Part shown: positions 58,854 through 64,000 of the stretch, piece by piece
Layout of the letters: every line of letters begins with the position of its first letter
Numbering within the stretch: position 1 is the stretch's first letter
Assembly (NCBI RefSeq): GCF_008974145.1
Contig: NZ_BJKP01000006.1
Span: 62,001 to 126,000 of the forward strand
Origin: Microcystis aeruginosa NIES-4325
Lineage (GTDB): Bacteria; Cyanobacteriota; Cyanobacteriia; Cyanobacteriales; Microcystaceae
DNA: 64,000 nt
Direction: 5' to 3'
Notes under the pieces: model-generated
What the model was told of the DNA's origin: nothing
The model's database searches: none
What the model saw: the letters and a program-made list of their open reading frames with translations, nothing else
Program-made: the position numbers and the translations under genes

Positions 58854-58964
58854 TTATTGACGATTTTTGGCTCTTCTCGACTTTGTGTGATAAGTTTAAA
58901 TTATATAGGATCGATCTTTGTGTCCTTTGTGTCTTTGTGGTTCGTTCCACCCCCTCGCTAGGAG

Positions 58965-58986
58965 AAATGTATCTTAGAATACATTT
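58965..58986. promoter_or_regulatory. Inverted repeat upstream of the metal ATPase
   Basis: AAATGTAT (58965-58972) and ATACATTT (58979-58986), separated by 6 bases, about 96 bp before the ATPase start. It is a candidate operator for a dimeric metal regulator, but could equally be a chance hairpin. Confidence 0.35.
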
Positions 58987-59081
58987 TACCCACCAAACCT
59001 AGGAGAGCCTAACGCCCTAGGGGTTTTCTGCATCGATCCAATGTTTTCTAGAATGGGGAGAGAATTAATTGCCATCGATCC

Positions 59082-60992
59082 ATGATTCAGAGTATTTCGT
59101 CCTCTTGGTTGTCTGAGTATTCCTCGGCAGTTGCCGCAGGAATTTGCGCTATTTTAGTCTTTTTTGGTTGGTTATGCCTACACCTTAATCTGATCGGCCT
59201 AGCTTTAATCCTACTGGCGATCGCATATCTGGTGGGAGGATACGAGAGTACCCAAGCAGGATTGACGACTTTATGGGAGGAAAAAGAACTAGATGTGGAC
59301 CTGTTAATGATTGTAGCGGCCTTGGGGGCGGCGATTTTGGGACTCTGGGATAGTAATTACTATCTCATCATCGATGGAGCCGTTTTAATCCTGATTTTCG
59401 CTATTAGTGGTGCATTAGAACAGATTGCCATGGCAAAAACCGATCGCAATATTCGTTCTCTCATGGCCATGACTCCCGATACTGCCAGATTAATCACGGG
59501 AGACAGCGAAAAAGAGGTTCCTATCAAGCAATTACACATCGGTGACACAGTTTTGGTCAAACCGGGTGAATTAATCCCCATTGACGGCATTATTATGGAG
59601 GGAAACAGTCCCATTAATCAAGCACCAATTACTGGGGAATCGTTTCCCGTGGATAAAACCATCGGGGAAGAAGTCTTTGCGGGAACTCTCAACGGTGCGG
59701 GAGTGCTACGTTTAAAGGTGGAAACTCCCCCCGAAAGTCGCTTAATTGAGAGGGTGATTCGTTTGGTAGAAAAAGCACAAAATGAATCCCCTCCCTCCCA
59801 ACAGTTTATCGAAGGTTTCGAGCGGGGTTATGCGAAAATTATCGTGATTTTAGGCTTAATTTTCGGTACTTTACCGCCTTTTTTCTGGGGTTGGACCTGG
59901 GAAACTACTATCTATCGGGCCTTAATTTTTCTCGTGGTGGCTTCTCCCTGTGCTTTAATGGCCTCAATTATGCCAGCTTTGTTATCGGGTATCGCTAACG
60001 GGGCAAAACAGGGAATTTTATTCAAAAATGGCGCAAGATTGGAGATGATCGGCCGCATACGAGCGATCGCTTTTGATAAAACCGGCACTCTCACCCTTGG
60101 TAAGTTGCAAGTGGTGGAAATTATCCCTATCCATGCAGTCAGCGAAAATGAGGTGTTAGCGGTGGCTGCAGCCCTAGAATCCTGTTCGGAACATCCCATC
60201 GGGTCTGCTATTACCGCCACAGCCAGGGAACGTGGTATAAATTTCTTCAGTGCTAATCAGGTACAAGCGGTATCGGGACGGGGTATCACGGGAAAAATTG
60301 GCGATAAGTCGGTATCTGTGGGCAATTTTGCCTATATTCGTGACCATATTGCTGATCTTGACCAGAATATCCTAGCTATCCGCGAACGTTTACAAAAAGA
60401 AGGCAGAACCCTCGTCTGGGTAGTACAAGAGAATCAAATAATCGGGGCGATCGCTGTGGCCGATACCCTTCGTGACTCAGCAGTTAATCTGGTGAAGCAG
60501 CTAAAAAAGATCGGTATCGAACATATAGTTTTAATTACGGGTGATAATCAACAAAGTGCCGATCAAGTCGCTAAAAAACTCGGTATTGAGGAGGTTTACG
60601 CTGATTTACTGCCAGAAGATAAGTTAACCGTTATCCAAAATCTCCAAGAAAAATATCACACTGTCGCTATGGTGGGGGATGGCATTAATGACGCGCCCGC
60701 TTTAGCTATGGCTAATGTGGGGATTGCCATGGGAAAAGCTGGTAGTGATGTGGCCTTGGAAACGGCCGATATTATCCTTATGTCCGATAATTTAGCCAAA
60801 ATTCCCAGCGCAATTAACCTCGGTCGTCGTGCCAATCGCATCGTTAAACAGAATATCACTTTCGCCCTCGCGTTTATCGGCATATTGCTCATAGCCAATT
60901 TTGCCGGTGATATAACTTTACCTCTAGGTGTCATCGGTCATGAAGGATCGACGGTATTAGTGACTCTCAGCGGTTTAAGATTGTTCAAATAG
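59082..60992 (+). CDS. P1B-type metal-transporting ATPase with SPC motif (CoaT-like)
   Basis: A 636-residue heavy-metal efflux ATPase. Motifs: TGES (PITGESFPVDK), membrane metal site SPC in VASPCALMASIMPAL, phosphorylation DKTGTLTLG, EHPIGSA, GDGINDAPALAMANVG. It lacks the N-terminal metal-binding domain and ends with HEGSTVLVTLSGLRLF. SPC together with this HEG(S/G)T in the last helix is characteristic of subtype P1B-4, which exports cobalt in Synechocystis (CoaT) and other divalent metals elsewhere. No MerR-type regulator gene adjoins it. Metal identity is inference. Confidence 0.9.
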   Translation: MIQSISSSWLSEYSSAVAAGICAILVFFGWLCLHLNLIGLALILLAIAYLVGGYESTQAGLTTLWEEKELDVDLLMIVAALGAAILGLWDSNYYLIIDGAVLILIFAISGALEQIAMAKTDRNIRSLMAMTPDTARLITGDSEKEVPIKQLHIGDTVLVKPGELIPIDGIIMEGNSPINQAPITGESFPVDKTIGEEVFAGTLNGAGVLRLKVETPPESRLIERVIRLVEKAQNESPPSQQFIEGFERGYAKIIVILGLIFGTLPPFFWGWTWETTIYRALIFLVVASPCALMASIMPALLSGIANGAKQGILFKNGARLEMIGRIRAIAFDKTGTLTLGKLQVVEIIPIHAVSENEVLAVAAALESCSEHPIGSAITATARERGINFFSANQVQAVSGRGITGKIGDKSVSVGNFAYIRDHIADLDQNILAIRERLQKEGRTLVWVVQENQIIGAIAVADTLRDSAVNLVKQLKKIGIEHIVLITGDNQQSADQVAKKLGIEEVYADLLPEDKLTVIQNLQEKYHTVAMVGDGINDAPALAMANVGIAMGKAGSDVALETADIILMSDNLAKIPSAINLGRRANRIVKQNITFALAFIGILLIANFAGDITLPLGVIGHEGSTVLVTLSGLRLFK

Positions 60993-61012
60993 GGATAAAA
61001 ATACAGACAACT

Positions 61013-62293
61013 ATGGGCGAAATCCAGGCAATCCGAGGCACAAAAGATATTTTACCGGCGGAGGTCGGTTACTGGCAGTGGTTAGAGGAAACTGCCAGCA
61101 GAATTTTAGGAACTGCGCTGTATCAAGAGATACGAACTCCCATTTTTGAACAGACGCAACTTTTTGAACGGGGTATCGGGGAAGCGACGGACGTGGTAGG
61201 TAAAGAAATGTACACTTTCCTCGATCGCGGTCAACGTTCCCTGACTTTGCGACCGGAGGGAACGGCTGGGGTCGTTCGCGCCTATATTGAACACAAATTA
61301 CAGGCCTCCGGAGGAGTACAAAGACTCTGGTATAAGGGGCCGATGTTTCGTTATGAACGTCCGCAAGCGGGTAGGCAGCGACAGTTTCATCAAATCGGGG
61401 TCGAATTGTTGGGAACTGATGACCCTAGGGCGGATGTGGAAGTAATTACCCTTGCCAGCGAGATATTAAAAGCTGTGGGGCTAGAAAACCTAAAATTAGA
61501 TATTAATTCCCTGGGAAATGCCCAAGATAGGCAAAATTATCGTCAGGCCCTGCTAGATTATTTGACTCCCTACAAAGCTGATTTAGACGCGGATTCTCAA
61601 CAGAGATTAGAAAAAAATCCCCTGCGAATTTTGGATAGTAAGGACGAGAAAACCAAGATTATCTGTAAGAATGCCCCCAGTATTCTTGAACATCTCGGTA
61701 GTGATTCTCAAAAGCATTTTGAACGGGTGCAATCTTTACTAACCGATTTGGGAGTTATCTATAATCTTAATCCCTGTTTAGTGCGAGGATTGGACTATTA
61801 CACCCATACAGCCTTTGAAATTCAGTCCGATGATTTAGGTGCTCAAGCCACGGTTTGCGGTGGTGGTCGTTATGATGGTTTAATAGTTCAATTAGGCGGA
61901 CCAGACACACCAGCAGTGGGTTGGGCGATCGGTTTAGAACGTCTGATTATATTATTACAGCAAAAGCAATCTTTATCTTTTTTGGTTCCCGATTTTTATC
62001 TTGTCTCCAAAGGAGAAAAAGCTGAGTCCCGCAGTGTGGTGTTAGCCCAGCAATTACGCGGATTGGGGTTTAGCGTCGAGTTAGACTTAAGCGGCAGCGC
62101 TTTCGGGAAACAATTTAAACGGGCCGATCGAGCTAAGGCCGTGGGCTGTATAATTTTGGGGGATGCTGAGGCTGAAAATGGCACGGTACAACTGAAATGG
62201 ATGGCCACCCAAGAACAAATTAGTCTAACTCAAGCGGATTTATTGACACAAGCAGGGGAATTAAAAGCGCAAATCTCTCGGCACAAATCCTAA
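61013..62293 (+). CDS. hisS: Histidyl-tRNA synthetase
   Basis: Class II aminoacyl-tRNA synthetase. The 426-residue product shows motif 1 region IRTPIFEQTQLFERGIGE, motif 2 FRYERPQAGRQRQFHQIGVE, the histidine-specific LVRGLDYYTHTAFEI and the GGRYDGL loop, and the C-terminal anticodon-binding domain. It starts 20 bp after the ATPase stop and could be read through from it. Confidence 0.97.
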   Translation: MGEIQAIRGTKDILPAEVGYWQWLEETASRILGTALYQEIRTPIFEQTQLFERGIGEATDVVGKEMYTFLDRGQRSLTLRPEGTAGVVRAYIEHKLQASGGVQRLWYKGPMFRYERPQAGRQRQFHQIGVELLGTDDPRADVEVITLASEILKAVGLENLKLDINSLGNAQDRQNYRQALLDYLTPYKADLDADSQQRLEKNPLRILDSKDEKTKIICKNAPSILEHLGSDSQKHFERVQSLLTDLGVIYNLNPCLVRGLDYYTHTAFEIQSDDLGAQATVCGGGRYDGLIVQLGGPDTPAVGWAIGLERLIILLQQKQSLSFLVPDFYLVSKGEKAESRSVVLAQQLRGLGFSVELDLSGSAFGKQFKRADRAKAVGCIILGDAEAENGTVQLKWMATQEQISLTQADLLTQAGELKAQISRHKS

Positions 62294-62334
62294 GTTTTAG
62301 CGTCATGGGCAAACATTAGGCCTAGGCTAAGATT

Positions 62335-62985
62335 ATGGAATTTATACTGCAAAAACAAGGGGAGAATCACGGACGCACAATTTCTACTAATACCCTAGAA
62401 ATTGTCTCGGGAAACTATCGTCTCTTGGCCCGTCTGGATTCTCCTTTTGCTCATATTGAAGTGCGTATCGATTACGAATCTCCCGAAAGTAGCGAACGAT
62501 ATACCCATTATTATCGATCGGATGCCGGGGGTTGGCTGGAAATTTTTTCCTATCGAGATTTAGGAATAGGTAGCTGGAAAATTCGCTGTTATGGGGATAT
62601 TCTGGCCGAATTAGGGGGGCAAGGTTGGCAAGAAATGTTAACTTTAATTGTTACTCCTGTTAAGATCAATTATCTGGCTCAATTAGAACAGTTAATTAAA
62701 ACCGAAATTGAACCTTTATTAGCACGAGAATCCTCTGCGGAGATGGTAAAATTAGAATTTGCCGATTTAACCAATAATTCTGCCTTTGTTTTTGATTTAT
62801 GCCTACCAGAGGAAACAATGACTGCTAGAGAAGGGGTAACTCTAGAACTGCCAGAACCTGCTAATATGAAAAAGAGCCTTCAAAGTTTATCTAATCGCAA
62901 TTCTGCACCCCTACCCCCGAAAATATCCGGTTCTAATTCCCGCCGAAAATCACCGCAACTTCCCCCAATTCCTAAAAATAAATAG
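62335..62985 (+). CDS. Protein of unknown function
   Basis: A 216-residue soluble protein, probably beta-rich in the first 110 residues (EIVSGNYRLLARLDSPFAHIEVRI, GIGSWKIRCYGDILAEL) with a Pro/Ser/Lys-rich disordered tail. I do not recognise a family. It lies 41 bp after hisS on the same strand. Confidence 0.65.
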   Translation: MEFILQKQGENHGRTISTNTLEIVSGNYRLLARLDSPFAHIEVRIDYESPESSERYTHYYRSDAGGWLEIFSYRDLGIGSWKIRCYGDILAELGGQGWQEMLTLIVTPVKINYLAQLEQLIKTEIEPLLARESSAEMVKLEFADLTNNSAFVFDLCLPEETMTAREGVTLELPEPANMKKSLQSLSNRNSAPLPPKISGSNSRRKSPQLPPIPKNK

Positions 62986-63101
62986 GGTTTGCTGAAAAAG
63001 TTTCTTGCTGGGGTTAGGAGTCGGTCGGGAAAGTCAAAACAAGGAAACTGGCATTTCCGATATAACAATGTCTAACATGACAAACGTGCTACCGTGTTAT
63101 T

Positions 63102-63401
63102 ATGATCCTCTCGTTCAGGAATACAGCTACTGAAGATATTTTCAACGGTGAGGATACAAAAAAAGCGCGGAAAGTCTGTCCTAAAAATTTATGGAACGTG
63201 GCCCGGCGAAAACTCGATTTAGTCGATTCGGCGACCTCCCTAGATGACCTCCGCATTCCACCTAATAATCGTTTAGAGGTTTTAGTCGGTGATCGACAAG
63301 GTCAGTATAGTATCCGAATCAATGATCAGTACCGTATCTGTTTTATCTGGACTGTAAATGGGGCAAAAATGGTTGAAATCGTTGATTATCATTCCAGTTA
63401 A
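63102..63401 (+). CDS. higB: HigB-type toxin (RelE/ParE superfamily)
   Basis: A 99-residue mRNA-interferase-like toxin: MILSFRNTATEDIFNGEDTK, KARRK-like region (NVARRKLDLVD), LRIPPNNRLEVLVGDRQGQYSIRINDQYRICFIW and ending EIVDYH. These are features of the HigB/Killer family. The toxin gene comes first, as in classical higBA, and the antitoxin starts 15 bp later. Confidence 0.93.
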   Translation: MILSFRNTATEDIFNGEDTKKARKVCPKNLWNVARRKLDLVDSATSLDDLRIPPNNRLEVLVGDRQGQYSIRINDQYRICFIWTVNGAKMVEIVDYHSS

Positions 63402-63416
63402 AAAAGGAGTATAAGC

Positions 63417-63746
63417 ATGGTTCGCATACCTACCCATAGAAGACCCACCCATCCGGGCCAGATGCTGAAAGAGGAATTTTTGCGGCCGATGGGAATCACA
63501 CAACGTCAACTTGCCGACGCAATCGGAGTTCCCTACCGGCAAATTAACGAAATCGTCAACGGTCGTCGGGGGATTACCCCTAGCACCGCTTTAAGACTAG
63601 CTAAATACTTGCAAGTCTCTCCTGATTTTTGGTTAAATCTTCAAATCCGATTCGATTTGTTTGATATTAAACAAAAAGAGAGCGAGCAAATTGAAAAAAT
63701 TCTTCCGTCCCCTATAACAGTAATTACGAGCGAGGGAGGGAGTTAA
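63417..63746 (+). CDS. higA: HigA-type antitoxin with XRE helix-turn-helix
   Basis: A 109-residue DNA-binding antitoxin. HTH residues about 28-60: GITQRQLADAIGVPYRQINEI followed by NGRRGITPSTALRLAKY. The N-terminal RRPTHPGQMLKEEFLRPMGI is typical of HigA. A good AAGGAG precedes the ATG at 63417. It neutralises HigB and probably represses the pair's promoter. Confidence 0.93.
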   Translation: MVRIPTHRRPTHPGQMLKEEFLRPMGITQRQLADAIGVPYRQINEIVNGRRGITPSTALRLAKYLQVSPDFWLNLQIRFDLFDIKQKESEQIEKILPSPITVITSEGGS

Positions 63747-63821
63747 TCAGACTCTTAAAAACTGATTTGGTATTAGCTGGGGTTTAACCCTTCTTTAATC
63801 TAGTGAGGCAGCAACTTAAAC

Positions 63822-64000
63822 CTAGTATTTTTTCAAGAACTTCTGACGAAATCGCGAGATTAATAGGTCTAATTCCGGTAACTTCAATAACATCGCACCG
63901 AGGAGGAATAAACCCACCGCTACGGTCGAAGCAAAACCTAACTGTAATAATTGTAGGAAAATATTACTGGCACCGAAAACCTTTTCCCAGCCCCAACTAG
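63822..64000 (-). CDS. murJ: Probable lipid II flippase MurJ, C-terminal end only
   Basis: The gene runs in from the right edge; only the last 59 codons are seen, ending at TAG (63822-63824). They read WEKVFGASNIFLQLLQLGFA, STVAVGLFLLGAMLLKLPEL and DLLISRFRQKFLKKY: a terminal membrane helix and a basic cytoplasmic tail. The ELDLLISRFR ending resembles cyanobacterial MurJ/MviN proteins. This is memory of the family end; the diagnostic upstream helices are outside the window. Confidence 0.6.
   Translation of the reverse strand, partial: SWGWEKVFGASNIFLQLLQLGFASTVAVGLFLLGAMLLKLPELDLLISRFRQKFLKKY

Noticed and set aside
63803-64000. Plus-strand open frame at the right edge
   Set aside because: The minus strand encodes a coherent membrane-protein C-terminus (probable MurJ); the plus frame is its shadow.

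Overview
The window looks like a single chromosomal segment of a unicellular bloom-forming cyanobacterium, most likely Microcystis or a close relative. Direct evidence is the many HIP1-type GCGATCGC sites and photosynthesis or cyanobacteria-specific genes: allophycocyanin beta-18 (apcF), the nitrogen regulator ntcA, a probable Psb32/TPM-domain protein, the CcsA/Ycf5 cytochrome c maturation protein, the TxlA/HCF164-like thioredoxin, DUF3084, DUF4346 and a DICT-domain histidine kinase. Short tandem repeats, often with a 7-bp unit, and many small palindromes fill the intergenic spaces. The species name is inference from memory of such genomes; no search was run.

Layout. 0-10 kb: 5' end of a probable psb32 (minus), a hybrid histidine kinase whose start codon touches a 13-copy heptamer repeat, two coupled secreted proteins, recJ, proB, apcF, ruvX with a repeat-encoded tail, and a GNAT acetyltransferase. 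10-20 kb: DprA-like and MAPEG proteins, an adenosine-deaminase-like enzyme, a membrane-anchored Asn/Pro-rich protein, an alpha/beta hydrolase, a sulfotransferase divergent from a glycosyltransferase, DUF4346, an amino-acid ABC permease, a lumenal pentapeptide protein overlapping purK. 20-30 kb: SGNH hydrolase, an otherwise easily missed 44-residue membrane protein, DICT sensor kinase, argG, a truncated DUF2887 gene and a TPR gene with in-frame stops (both bracketed by related palindromes), fabI, and ntcA followed by DUF3084. 30-41 kb: Uma2 nuclease, DUF815 ATPase, Ser/Thr kinase, aspartoacylase, ccsA, ftsH, a large anchored protein of unknown function with a small partner, txlA. 41-49 kb: NIL-ferredoxin, isochorismate synthase, aldehyde dehydrogenase, a beta-propeller-like protein, a YraQ-type permease with its TIGR03943 partner, larE.

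49.0-52.5 kb is a small graveyard of accessory genes: a DUF433 antitoxin whose DUF5615-type toxin is cut to 20 codons, a PEP-CTERM protein, a small protein coupled to a 24-codon stub (HNH-nuclease-like start) cut by a MITE-like element, the 3' end of a xisI-like gene, and a decayed ISL3-family insertion sequence with both terminal inverted repeats (51281-52510). 52.5-64 kb returns to housekeeping genes: chrA, hisG, a HAD hydrolase, deoC, acnB, a P1B-type metal ATPase with an SPC motif, hisS, an unknown protein, a higBA toxin-antitoxin pair and the C-terminus of a probable murJ.

Most genes are single or in pairs, as is usual in cyanobacteria. Likely co-transcribed or coupled pairs are 2451/2909, recJ-proB, GNAT-ruvX, dprA-like/MAPEG, pentapeptide-purK, ntcA-DUF3084, 40294/39972, the permease/TIGR03943 pair and higBA. 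No tRNA, rRNA or CRISPR array was recognised. I did not find a convincing intact new system; the most informative signals are the decayed accessory genes and the heptamer repeats that reach into coding ends.
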